A DNA stretch of 64,000 bases from Bacteroidales bacterium (GTDB taxonomy: Bacteria > Bacteroidota > Bacteroidia > Bacteroidales > UBA932). Positions 35,870-44,374 of this stretch are shown here, piece by piece (the first letter of the stretch is position 1; every line of letters begins with the position of its first letter). Below the pieces are notes generated by a model, which was not told the origin of the DNA, did no database searches, and saw only the letters and a program-made list of their open reading frames with translations. The translations under genes were made by a program, and so were the position numbers. The stretch covers positions 1-64,000 of the forward strand of contig JAUYTX010000024.1 in the NCBI GenBank assembly GCA_030695025.1, written 5' to 3'.

Positions 35870-37522
35870 ATGAAAAAAAATCTATTTAAAATCTTAGCGG
35901 TTGCCGTCATGGGGCTCTCTATTGCATCCTGCAGTAATCCTTCCAAGATGGCGAAAAATGCTCAATTGGTGAGTGTTGAAAGTAATCCCAAAATACTTGA
36001 AGTAGTTGCTGATGAGATTACAGCCACCTACACAATGAACTTCCCTGAGAAATATTTCCATCCAAGAGCTATTCTCGAAGTAATTCCTGTATTGGTTTAT
36101 CAAGGCGGAGAGGTTGCCGCACCTGCATTCAAACTTCAAGGTGAAAAAGTTACCGATAATTTCCAGCCTATTTATTCAACCGGAGGAAAAGCCAGCAATA
36201 CTGTTAAGTTTGCATACAAGCCGGGAATGGAAAAATCTCATCTGGAACTTAGAGTTGCAGTTTGGAACAAACTTAAAAAATACGACTTCCCTGCACCTTA
36301 CAAACTTGCAGACGGAGCAAATATTACTTATAAGCTTGTTCACACAGACGGCATAACAGCCATCACTTCAAATAATTACCAGAAGGTAATCAGAGAGAAG
36401 AAAGAGACTCAGATTCTTTACACAATCAATAGCCCGGTTGTTCGCCCTAAAGAGCTTACCAAAGCAGAGATTAAAGAGTTCGAGAAATTCCTTGCTTCTG
36501 TTGAGAAGGATGAAAGAAGAGAGGTTAAAAGTACTGACATCGTTGCCTATGCTTCACCGGACGGACCTACAAAACTCAACACAAAACTTTCTGACAAGCG
36601 TGGTGAGACTGCAAAAACAGCATTTGACAAAATTACCAAGAATGTTCCTGTTGCTGCACCTGTTAATGTATCAACTATAGCTGAAGACTGGGAAGGTTTC
36701 CAGGAGCTTGTTGCCGCATCTACAATTCAGGACAAAGAACTTATCCTTCGTGTTCTCTCTATGTACAGCGACCCTATGGTACGCGAAAGGGAGATCAGAA
36801 ATATGTCTAAAGTATTCAGCACTCTTGCCGACAAAATTCTTCCGGAACTTAGAAGAGCAAGAATGATTGCAAACGTTGATTACACAAACTACACAGACGA
36901 GGAGCTTAAGGATCTTGCCAATTCAAACATCGAAATTATGGATGTTGAGGCGCTTCTTTACACAGCAGCCCTTGTTAAAGATTACGATACAAAAGCTGTT
37001 CTTTACAAGAAAGCCGGTGATAAATTCAAGTGTGACCGTGCTTACAACAACCTTACAGCTGTATCTCTTGACAACGGTAAACTTGCAGAAGCAAAAGCTG
37101 CTCATGCAAAAGTTACCAACAAGACATCAGGTTTCTATCTGAATAACGCCGGTGTTATTGCACTTCGCGATAAAGATTACAAAACAGCTGCCGAAATGTT
37201 TGCAAAATCAGATCTGAAAGAGGCTAAACAAAACTCAGCAATCATTGACATCCTTAACGGTAAATACAATGATGCAGTTAACAAACTGGCCGGAACAAAG
37301 AACGAAAACGAAGGTCTTGCATACATTCTTACAAACCAGCTTGACAAAGCATCTGCTGCAATCACTTGCAAATGTGCTCACGCTGCATACATGAGAGCTA
37401 TCATTGCTGCCCGCCAGGGTAACATGACAGAGGTTGCAAAACAACTTGAAATCGTTTACAAAAACGACGCTTTGAAAGCACGTGCTCAGAACGATATCGA
37501 ATTTGCAAAATTCAGAAACTAA
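35870..37522 (+). CDS. Large lipoprotein with OmpA-like segment and TPR repeats
   Basis: 550 residues with lipobox ASC (Cys21). An N-terminal beta-rich domain (about 40-200) precedes a segment near 215-255 (TDIVAYASPDGP, then LNTKLSDKRGETA) that resembles the peptidoglycan-binding core of OmpA domains. The C-terminal half contains TPR-like helical repeats (AEAKAAHAKV, NNAGVIALRDKDYKTAAEMFAKS). The mature protein is probably outer-membrane-anchored in the periplasm. Codon use favours well-expressed forms (AAC, CTT, GTT). No specific function is known to me. It is monocistronic, with a strong terminator. Confidence 0.82.
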   Translation: MKKNLFKILAVAVMGLSIASCSNPSKMAKNAQLVSVESNPKILEVVADEITATYTMNFPEKYFHPRAILEVIPVLVYQGGEVAAPAFKLQGEKVTDNFQPIYSTGGKASNTVKFAYKPGMEKSHLELRVAVWNKLKKYDFPAPYKLADGANITYKLVHTDGITAITSNNYQKVIREKKETQILYTINSPVVRPKELTKAEIKEFEKFLASVEKDERREVKSTDIVAYASPDGPTKLNTKLSDKRGETAKTAFDKITKNVPVAAPVNVSTIAEDWEGFQELVAASTIQDKELILRVLSMYSDPMVREREIRNMSKVFSTLADKILPELRRARMIANVDYTNYTDEELKDLANSNIEIMDVEALLYTAALVKDYDTKAVLYKKAGDKFKCDRAYNNLTAVSLDNGKLAEAKAAHAKVTNKTSGFYLNNAGVIALRDKDYKTAAEMFAKSDLKEAKQNSAIIDILNGKYNDAVNKLAGTKNENEGLAYILTNQLDKASAAITCKCAHAAYMRAIIAARQGNMTEVAKQLEIVYKNDALKARAQNDIEFAKFRN

Positions 37523-37574
37523 TCACTGATAACACCTGAATGGTAATACCGAAATGGTAAAGCCACCAAATAAC

Positions 37575-37605
37575 AAGACCGCCAGGAAATCCTGGCGGTC
37601 TTTTT
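37575..37605 (+). terminator. Strong terminator after the TPR/OmpA-like lipoprotein gene
   Basis: A perfect 10-bp GC-rich stem (37577-37586 with 37591-37600) with a four-base loop and five T after it. Two additional A-T pairs extend the base. The element lies between two convergent genes and may also slow lepA transcripts, but the minus-strand tail is weaker. Confidence 0.85.
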
Positions 37606-37623
37606 GTTTAGATTTATTTAGTG

Positions 37624-39411
37624 CTAGTCCAGTTTCAAGACCGCCATGAAGGCGCTTTGAGGAACCTCTACGTTTCCTACCTGACGCATGCGCTTCTTGC
37701 CTTTTTTCTGCTTTTCAAGGAGCTTGCGCTTTCTGGAGATGTCACCACCGTAACATTTAGCGGTTACATCTTTTCTGACAGCCTTAACGGTTTCGCGGGC
37801 AATAATCTTTGAGCCGATTGCTGCCTGAATGGCGATGTCAAATTGCTGACGGGGTATTAGCTCTTTAAGTTTTTCGCACATACGGCGGCCAAAGTCATAT
37901 GCATGGTCGCGGTGTATAAGCGATGATAGCGCATCAACCGGTTCAGCGTTAAGCAGGATATCCAGTTTTACAAGACTGGCCTCCTTGTATTCGGTTACGT
38001 GGTAGTCAAAAGAGGCATATCCACGTGATACCGATTTTAGCTTGTCATAAAAATCAAAGACAATTTCGGCAAGAGGCATATCAAAGTTAAGCTCCACCCT
38101 TTCACTTGTAAGAAAATGCTGACTTATGAGCACCCCTCTTTTATCAAGGCAGAGTTTCATGATTACTCCAAAATACTCAGATTTTGAGATTATCTGTGCC
38201 CTTATGTATGGCTCTTCAATGTAGTCTATAAGAGTTGGCGCAGGCAGACCAGATGGGTTGTGGACATCTAACTTATCGCCCTGGGTTGTGAAAACTTTAT
38301 ATGAAACGTTTGGAACTGTTGTTATTACATCCATATCAAACTCCCTGTACAGACGTTCCTGAACAATCTCCATGTGAAGAAGTCCAAGAAATCCGCAGCG
38401 GAATCCAAATCCCAATGCAAGTGAAGATTCCGGCTCAAAAACGAGAGAGGCATCGTTAAGCTGCAATTTTTCAAGTGAGCTTCTTAGATCCTCATATTCG
38501 TCAGCCTCAACGGGATAAAGTCCGGCAAATACCATCGGCTTTACCTCTTCAAAACCGGCAATTGAGCCGGAACAAGGTCTGTCACGATGAGTAATTGTGT
38601 CTCCCACTTTAACCTCACTGGCAGTTTTAATTCCCGAAATGATATAGCCCACATCACCAGTTCCAACCTCTCCGGTAGGTACCATCTTAAGACGAAGCTT
38701 GCCTACCTCATCGGCCTCATACTCTTTACCTGTGTTATAGAACTTAACCTTATCGCCCTTTCTTATTACTCCGTGCTCTACTTTAAAATAGGCAATAATG
38801 CCTCTGAAAGAGTTAAAAACAGAGTCAAAGATAAGTGCCTGCAAAGGGGCATCCTCATTACCTTTTGGTGCAGGGACTCTCTCGACTATTGCCTCAAGAA
38901 TCTCCGGCACACCTTGTCCGGTTTTGGCACTGGCCAAAAGTATATCTTTGCTATCACATCCGATGAGTTCAATTATCTGATCTTTAACCTCTTCTATCAT
39001 AGCAGCATCCATGTCTATTTTATTCAGAACAGGAATTATTTCAAGGTCGTGGTTTATTGCCAGATAAAGATTTGATATAGTCTGTGCCTGAATTCCCTGA
39101 GTGGCATCTACTATAAGAAGAGCCCCCTCGCAGGATGCAATGGCGCGTGATACCTCATAGGAGAAGTCCACGTGGCCGGGAGTGTCAATCAGGTTAAGAA
39201 TATAATCCTTGCCCTTGTACACATAATCCATCTGGATTGCATGACTCTTAATTGTAATTCCCTTCTCCTTCTCCAGATCCATAGAATCCAGTACCTGGTT
39301 ATCCATATCCCTTGCCGAAAGGGTATGGGTGCACTCAAGCAGTCTGTCTGCCAACGTGCTTTTACCGTGATCTATGTGTGCAATTATGCAAAAGTTCCTA
39401 ATATGCTTCAT
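37624..39411 (-). CDS. lepA: Elongation factor 4 (LepA)
   Basis: 595-residue translational GTPase. G1 is AHIDHGKST (11-19), G3 DTPGHVDF, G4 NKID. The C-terminal region carries the LepA-specific domain with the basic end ([21 protein letters not shown]). It has EF-G-like domains but lacks domain IV. It affects ribosome assembly and initiation under stress. Identification is firm. Confidence 0.98.
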   Translation of the reverse strand: MKHIRNFCIIAHIDHGKSTLADRLLECTHTLSARDMDNQVLDSMDLEKEKGITIKSHAIQMDYVYKGKDYILNLIDTPGHVDFSYEVSRAIASCEGALLIVDATQGIQAQTISNLYLAINHDLEIIPVLNKIDMDAAMIEEVKDQIIELIGCDSKDILLASAKTGQGVPEILEAIVERVPAPKGNEDAPLQALIFDSVFNSFRGIIAYFKVEHGVIRKGDKVKFYNTGKEYEADEVGKLRLKMVPTGEVGTGDVGYIISGIKTASEVKVGDTITHRDRPCSGSIAGFEEVKPMVFAGLYPVEADEYEDLRSSLEKLQLNDASLVFEPESSLALGFGFRCGFLGLLHMEIVQERLYREFDMDVITTVPNVSYKVFTTQGDKLDVHNPSGLPAPTLIDYIEEPYIRAQIISKSEYFGVIMKLCLDKRGVLISQHFLTSERVELNFDMPLAEIVFDFYDKLKSVSRGYASFDYHVTEYKEASLVKLDILLNAEPVDALSSLIHRDHAYDFGRRMCEKLKELIPRQQFDIAIQAAIGSKIIARETVKAVRKDVTAKCYGGDISRKRKLLEKQKKGKKRMRQVGNVEVPQSAFMAVLKLD

Positions 39412-39438
39412 TTAACGAGTAAGGGGTTATTGTGGGTG

Positions 39439-39446
39439 CAAAGATA
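39439..39446 (-). promoter_or_regulatory. Candidate -7 box of lepA
   Basis: Minus-strand TATCTTTG, a perfect TAnnTTTG match 27 bp before the lepA ATG. It is paired back-to-back with the same octamer on the plus strand at 39477. Confidence 0.45.
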
Positions 39447-39476
39447 GAAATAATTCCAAAATTATGACTTTGGTGT

Positions 39477-39484
39477 TATCTTTG
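39477..39484 (+). promoter_or_regulatory. Candidate -7 box of the transketolase operon
   Basis: TATCTTTG fits TAnnTTTG 28 bp before the ATG at 39513. The identical octamer serves lepA on the opposite strand. Confidence 0.45.
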
Positions 39485-39512
39485 CCGAACATAGATAAAT
39501 TTAAAGAAAATA

Positions 39513-40358
39513 ATGGCTGAAACAGCAAATTTAAAAGATATTGCTTCTCAGGTTAGAAGAGATATTATCCGAATGGTAAGTATGGCCGGCTCAGGTCACC
39601 CCGGAGGATCGTTAAGCAGTACCGACTTTCTGACCGTACTATTTTTTGAAACACTTAAGCATAATCCTGCAAAATGGGACAGAGAAGGCAAGGATAATGA
39701 TATGTTTTTTCTTTCGGCAGGGCATCTGTCACCTGTTTACTATAGCGTTCTTGCCAGGAGCGGATACTTTCCGGCAGAAGAGCTTGCAACATTCCGCATG
39801 TACGGAAGCCGTCTGCAAGGTCACCCTTCAATAGAGAGAGGCCTGCCGGGTGTTCATACTGCTTCCGGTTCTCTGGGACAAGGACTCTCCGTTGCGTGCG
39901 GTGCAGCTATTGCAAAACGCCTCAATAAAGAGGAGAATTTTATTTATGCTTTGATTGGTGACGGAGAGAGTGAGGAGGGTCAGATCTGGGAGGCGGCACT
40001 TTTTGCAGCGCAGCACAAACTGGACAGACTCATTGCAATCACAGACTGGAATGGACAGCAGATTGACGGTCCGGTTAGTTCAATCCTGGATTTGGGAGAT
40101 CTAAAGGCAAAATGGGATGCCTTTGGATGGAGCTGCAAAGTTGTTGATGGGCACAATCTTGAAGAGATAATGGCAGCATACAAGTGGGCAAAGGATGGGG
40201 CAGGAGATGGCAAGCCAAAGATGTTGCTTATGAAGACAGAGATGGGTAAAGATGTTGATTTTATGCAGGGAACCCACCACTGGCACGGCAAAGCACCAAA
40301 TGCAGATCAAACGGTCAGTGCACTGGAACAACTAAAAGAGACTCTGGGAGATTTTTAA
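39513..40358 (+). CDS. Transketolase, N-terminal (TPP-binding) subunit
   Basis: 281 residues corresponding to the first third of full-length transketolase. The thiamine diphosphate motif begins at GDG (149-151) and ends at N180 (GESEEGQIWEAAL... ITDWN). The GSGHPGGSLS segment and H104 in QGHPS are further family landmarks. It works with the next gene product as a heteromeric transketolase in the pentose phosphate pathway. The 10-bp gap to the partner gene supports co-translation. Confidence 0.94.
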   Translation: MAETANLKDIASQVRRDIIRMVSMAGSGHPGGSLSSTDFLTVLFFETLKHNPAKWDREGKDNDMFFLSAGHLSPVYYSVLARSGYFPAEELATFRMYGSRLQGHPSIERGLPGVHTASGSLGQGLSVACGAAIAKRLNKEENFIYALIGDGESEEGQIWEAALFAAQHKLDRLIAITDWNGQQIDGPVSSILDLGDLKAKWDAFGWSCKVVDGHNLEEIMAAYKWAKDGAGDGKPKMLLMKTEMGKDVDFMQGTHHWHGKAPNADQTVSALEQLKETLGDF

Positions 40359-40368
40359 AGAGAAGACT

Positions 40369-41325
40369 ATGAAGGCAAAATTTGAAAATAAAGGAAACAA
40401 AGATACACGTTCAGGATTTGGAGCAGGTCTCTCTGAACTGGGTAAAAATAATGAAAAGGTTGTTGCACTTTGCGCAGACCTTACAGGCTCTTTAAAAATG
40501 GATGCCTTTGCGGCCGAACATCCGGAAAGATTCATTCAGTGCGGAATTGCCGAGGCAAATATGATAGGCACAGCAGCAGGCCTGGCAGTTTCGGGCAAGA
40601 TTCCGTTTGTAGGCTCCTTTGCAGGGTTCGTTACCGGACGTGTTTACGATCAGGTTCGACAGTCAGTAGCCTACTCCGAAACAAACGTAAAAATTTGTGC
40701 ATCACATGCAGGCATAACTCTTGGTGAAGATGGTGCAACACACCAGATTATGGAAGACTTAGGCCTAATGCGAATGTTGCCAAACTTAACGGTTATCAAC
40801 CCTTGCGACTTCAATCAGACCAAGGCAGCAACAATAGCAATCGCCAACCACAAAGGCCCCGTTTACCTCAGGTTCGGGCGCCCATCTGTACCAAACTTCA
40901 CTTCGGAGGATGCCCCGTTTGAAATAGGAAAGGCCATAACGCTTAACCCCGGAAACGATGTTACAATCTTTGCAACAGGTCATCTGGTGTGGGAAGCAAT
41001 TGTGGCAGCTGAAGAACTAGAAAAAGAGGGTATCTCTGTCGAGTTGATAAATATTCACACAATTAAACCCCTCGACAAAAAAGCAGTCTTAGAATCAGCA
41101 GCAAAAACAAAGGCCGTTGTTACTGCCGAAGAGCACTTGATTGCAGGAGGAATGGGAGAGTTGATTTCAGGCTTGTTAGCCAGAGAGTTGCCACTTCCTG
41201 TTGAGTGTGTTGCAGTTGACGACCACTTCGGGCAGAGCGGAGAACCGGCTCAGCTACTTAAGGAGTATGGTCTCACGTCTACGGACATTATAGCTGCCGT
41301 TAAGAGGGTGCTTAAAAGAAAATAA
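40369..41325 (+). CDS. Transketolase, C-terminal subunit
   Basis: 318 residues with the pyrimidine-binding and C-terminal domains of transketolase: GIAEANMIGTAAGLA holds the catalytic Glu, followed by the SHAGITLGEDGATHQ segment with the donor-site His. It completes the split enzyme encoded by the preceding gene. Twelve bp later an ECF sigma gene starts on the same strand, so metabolic and regulatory genes may share a transcript. Confidence 0.94.
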   Translation: MKAKFENKGNKDTRSGFGAGLSELGKNNEKVVALCADLTGSLKMDAFAAEHPERFIQCGIAEANMIGTAAGLAVSGKIPFVGSFAGFVTGRVYDQVRQSVAYSETNVKICASHAGITLGEDGATHQIMEDLGLMRMLPNLTVINPCDFNQTKAATIAIANHKGPVYLRFGRPSVPNFTSEDAPFEIGKAITLNPGNDVTIFATGHLVWEAIVAAEELEKEGISVELINIHTIKPLDKKAVLESAAKTKAVVTAEEHLIAGGMGELISGLLARELPLPVECVAVDDHFGQSGEPAQLLKEYGLTSTDIIAAVKRVLKRK

Positions 41326-41337
41326 ATAATAAACCTG

Positions 41338-41880
41338 ATGGACGATAAGGATCTCCTGGAACTGTTCAAAGAGGAGGGGAAAGAGAATTATGCCTTCAAC
41401 CTTATCGTAGACAAATACGGAGAGAGACTCTATTGGCACATCCGTAAGCTGGTTGCGTCACATGAAGATGCAAACGACCTGCTTCAGGAGACTTTTATTA
41501 AAGCATGGGCTGCCCTACCCCGATTCAGAGAGGAGTCCCGTCTTTACACATGGCTTTACAGAATTGCAACTAACGAAACTCTCACATTTATTAAACGGGC
41601 AAAATTAAAGGCATTTCTATCTTTAAGCGACTACTCGCGGCAACTTGAGAATCAGCTTGAAGCCGATCCATATTTCAATGGTGACAACACCCAAATGATA
41701 TTCCAAAAAGCAATAATGCGTCTGCCATCTAAACAAAAGGCTGTATTTAATATGCGCTATTTTGACGAATTGAGCTATGAAGATATATCGGAGATCTCGG
41801 GCACATCTGTAGGTGCATTAAAAGCCTCATATCACCACGCTTATCAGAAAATTCAGGATTATTTAAAAGAGACAATTTAA
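41338..41880 (+). CDS. RNA polymerase sigma-70 family (ECF-type) factor
   Basis: 180 residues with region 2 (VASHEDANDLLQETFIKAW, then LYTWLYRIATNETLTFIKR) and region 4 (MRLPSKQKAVFNMRYFDELSYEDISEISG, then SVGALKASYHHAYQKI). This is a typical Bacteroidota ECF sigma. The two genes downstream look like its membrane partner and a periplasmic output protein. It starts 12 bp after the transketolase gene. Confidence 0.92.
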   Translation: MDDKDLLELFKEEGKENYAFNLIVDKYGERLYWHIRKLVASHEDANDLLQETFIKAWAALPRFREESRLYTWLYRIATNETLTFIKRAKLKAFLSLSDYSRQLENQLEADPYFNGDNTQMIFQKAIMRLPSKQKAVFNMRYFDELSYEDISEISGTSVGALKASYHHAYQKIQDYLKETI

Positions 41881-41910
41881 TCCTTTTGTTATTTTTATAG
41901 TCAAATAGGT

Positions 41911-42339
41911 ATGAAACAAAAAAATTACATAGAAGATCCCCATTTAAAAGAGAATCCGTTTACGGTTCCTCAGGGATACTTCAATGAAATGAAAAGTCAG
42001 GTTGCAGAGAAAATATCTGCTTCCGGAAGCACTACAAAAACCGGCTTTATTACAGTTATAAGGCCACATTTGGCATTAGTCTCTGCTTTTGTTATTATAT
42101 TTTTTATCGGCTTCGCAGCACTTACTGTTTTCACCCCGAGGGTATCGGAGAGCGAACTTTCAACGCTGACTGCAGGTAACAAGTACATCGAAGAGGGTTT
42201 TCTCAAAACTACCTTTATAGACTTCTTTGATATTGATGCAGAAAACGAGACCGGCGATATACACACCATTCCCTCTGATGAGGTAATGAGCTACATAAGT
42301 GAAAATATAGACATTATTACACTCACCTCTCTGGAATAG
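41911..42339 (+). CDS. Putative anti-sigma-like single-pass membrane protein
   Basis: 142 residues: a cytoplasmic N-terminus with NPFTVPQGYFNEM (15-27), a PFxVPxGYF motif I associate with membrane regulators encoded beside sigma factors in Bacteroidota, one transmembrane helix at about 53-74, and an acidic periplasmic tail. It follows the sigma gene by 30 bp. Function as anti-sigma is inferred from motif, topology and place; no known anti-sigma domain is evident. Confidence 0.6.
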   Translation: MKQKNYIEDPHLKENPFTVPQGYFNEMKSQVAEKISASGSTTKTGFITVIRPHLALVSAFVIIFFIGFAALTVFTPRVSESELSTLTAGNKYIEEGFLKTTFIDFFDIDAENETGDIHTIPSDEVMSYISENIDIITLTSLE

Positions 42340-42368
42340 CAGGGAGCACTAAATAAATAAAAACAACA

Positions 42369-42869
42369 ATGAAAAGAATACTATTAATTCTGCTTACGAT
42401 AGCCTTTGCAATACCTGCAATGGCTCAGCCCGAACCAAACAAACAGCAGCAGAGAAACCAGAGATACCAGCAGATTCAAAGTGCTAAAATTGCATTCTTT
42501 ACTGCCGAGTTGGAGCTTACCCCTAAAGAGGCCGAGGAGTTTTGGCCTGTTTATAACCAGTACTGGAAAGAGCGTGAGACAGTTATCCGAAGAGTTCAGG
42601 GAACACTCAGAAATGTAAACCGCACATTAAAAGGCGAGCAGACAATGACTGATTCCGAAATCAAAAAACAACTAGAGATTTACATTAACGGATCTTCTGA
42701 AGAGGGAGCTATACATAAAGACTATTTTGCAAAGTTTGTAAAAATATTGCCACCGGTAAAAGTAGCAAAACTATATGTTGCCGAAGAGGAGTTCAGAATG
42801 AAGATGATTCATCAGCTCAGAGGCACACAGAGTCCCGGAACAACTTCCGATCAAAGACAACCAAAATAA
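42369..42869 (+). CDS. Periplasmic Spy/CpxP-like helical protein
   Basis: 166 residues with a signal peptide (1-20, ending AMAQ), a Gln-rich stretch, and a helical core with ELTPKEAEEFWPVYNQYWKER. This LTxxEAxxFxPxY pattern recalls the LTxxQ motif of Spy/CpxP-type periplasmic chaperones and stress sensors. It is the third gene after the sigma factor and may be its main output. The C-terminal tail is polar and probably disordered. It converges with the trmN6 gene, 8 bp apart. Confidence 0.65.
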   Translation: MKRILLILLTIAFAIPAMAQPEPNKQQQRNQRYQQIQSAKIAFFTAELELTPKEAEEFWPVYNQYWKERETVIRRVQGTLRNVNRTLKGEQTMTDSEIKKQLEIYINGSSEEGAIHKDYFAKFVKILPPVKVAKLYVAEEEFRMKMIHQLRGTQSPGTTSDQRQPK

Positions 42870-42877
42870 TACGGGAT

Positions 42878-43735
42878 TCAGTCTCCGGATGTTGTCTGCG
42901 GAAAATCTTTCAGGTAAAAATTTTCAACAAGATGACAGTACTCCGGAGTGTAATACTTACCGCCGTTAAGTTGCATAACAAGGGTCTCCTCAGAAAAGGA
43001 GGCCTTTTTGTTTTTGGAAAACTCTATTAGATATCTCTTCTCCTTTTTATTTGCAAGTGTCTTTACCCTGCACAACCTAAGAGGAATTAAGCCGTGCTCC
43101 TTTGCAAGCTCAATAAAATGATCACCCTGGTCAGCCGGTAAAACAACTGCAAACACACCATCTTCTTCGAGCAAATCAAAAGCACCCTTTAAAAGATCAG
43201 AAAAGGGCAAGGCATTGTTATGCCTGGCATCAGATCTTCTTTGAGAGGGGGGCAGCAGCGAATTTGAAAAGAAGGGAGGATTTGAAATAATTAAAGAGAA
43301 TTTCGTCTTTACTGCCTCACTTTCATGATGGGAACCAGATGTATTGTCAGAAGATCCTGAATCTTCTGAATTAGTTTTTGACAAATTTTTATGATCTGAT
43401 TTAAAGTTGATTAAAAAGTCTTGAAATGAAATGTACTCCGACTTTAACACTTGTTTCCAAGGCGAATTATTAAAATTATATTCAGCCTCTTTAACTGCAT
43501 CCGGATCAATGTCAATAGCTGTGATTTCAAAAGAAGTTCTGCATGTTTCAGCCAATCGCTGAGCAATAATAAGAGAGATGACACCTGTTCCGGTACCAAT
43601 ATCAAGAACTTTGTATTTTTTTGAATCTGAGAGAGAAACAGAAACCCAGGCAGGAAGAAGAACCCCATCGGTATTCACCTTCATTGCTGAGTCTGTATGC
43701 CTGATTGCAAATTTTTTAAAGTAAAAACTCCCCAT
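42878..43735 (-). CDS. trmN6: tRNA1(Val) (adenine(37)-N6)-methyltransferase-like protein with an insert
   Basis: 285 residues. SAM motif I is [13 protein letters not shown] (43-55), the acidic motif AIDIDPDAV follows, and the catalytic NPPF occurs at 152-155 ([10 protein letters not shown]), typical of TrmN6/YfiC N6-adenine methyltransferases. Family members are usually near 235-250 residues; here a Ser/Asn/Asp/His-rich, low-complexity stretch at about 112-146 is placed just before the NPPF strand. Its first 20 bases overlap the end of the lolD gene, so the two are co-translated. Confidence 0.87.
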   Translation of the reverse strand: MGSFYFKKFAIRHTDSAMKVNTDGVLLPAWVSVSLSDSKKYKVLDIGTGTGVISLIIAQRLAETCRTSFEITAIDIDPDAVKEAEYNFNNSPWKQVLKSEYISFQDFLINFKSDHKNLSKTNSEDSGSSDNTSGSHHESEAVKTKFSLIISNPPFFSNSLLPPSQRRSDARHNNALPFSDLLKGAFDLLEEDGVFAVVLPADQGDHFIELAKEHGLIPLRLCRVKTLANKKEKRYLIEFSKNKKASFSEETLVMQLNGGKYYTPEYCHLVENFYLKDFPQTTSGD

Positions 43736-44369
43736 CTTTCATCTCCAGGATTCTGTCGCTCATTTTTGCCAGATCTCTGTCGTGGGTAACTATCACAACT
43801 GTTTGACGATATTTGTCCCTCAGGTCAAAAAAGAGCTTATGAATCTCCTTCTTGGTATTTGTATCAAGATTTCCTGAAGGTTCGTCTGCAAATAAAACTG
43901 CCGGTTTGTTTATCAGAGCACGTGCAATTGCAACCCGTTGCTGCTCTCCTCCACTCATTTCAGAAGGTTTATGAGTGAGCCTCTCACCCAAGCCTAAGAA
44001 GGTTAATAACTCTGCTGCGCTATCTTTTGCCCTGGACATCTTTTCTCCTGCAATAAGTGCAGGAATTGCAACATTCTCCAAAGCAGTAAACTCCGGGAGT
44101 AAATGGTGAAACTGAAAAACAAAACCAATTTTTTTATTCCTAAAATCAGCAAGTTCATCAGATTTTAGAGAAAACACATCGGTTCCGTCAATTAATACAC
44201 TCCCGGTATCAGGATTGGACAATGTACCAAGAATTTGGAGCAAGCTGGACTTACCCGCCCCGCTTGCTCCAACTATACTCAATACTTCGGAATCCTTTGC
44301 TTCAAAGTCAATCCCCTTGAGAACAAGCAGAGACCCGAAAGATTTTGTAATATTCTGTGCCTTTATCAT
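43716..44369 (-). CDS. lolD: ABC transporter ATP-binding protein, LolD-like
   Basis: 217-residue ATPase: Walker A GASGAGKS (34-41), Q-loop in [19 protein letters not shown], signature [15 protein letters not shown], Walker [12 protein letters not shown] and H-loop VTHD. The [16 protein letters not shown] segment is characteristic of LolD, the ATPase of the machinery releasing lipoproteins from the inner membrane. The membrane subunits (LolC/E) are not adjacent, as is common in this phylum. It is sandwiched between the EF-G-like gene and trmN6. Confidence 0.9.
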   Translation of the reverse strand: MIKAQNITKSFGSLLVLKGIDFEAKDSEVLSIVGASGAGKSSLLQILGTLSNPDTGSVLIDGTDVFSLKSDELADFRNKKIGFVFQFHHLLPEFTALENVAIPALIAGEKMSRAKDSAAELLTFLGLGERLTHKPSEMSGGEQQRVAIARALINKPAVLFADEPSGNLDTNTKKEIHKLFFDLRDKYRQTVVIVTHDRDLAKMSDRILEMKDGEFLL

Positions 44370-44374
44370 TAAAA

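Noticed and set aside
37697..39075. Plus-strand open frames inside lepA
   Set aside because: The products lack any recognisable domain and mirror the codon structure of lepA.
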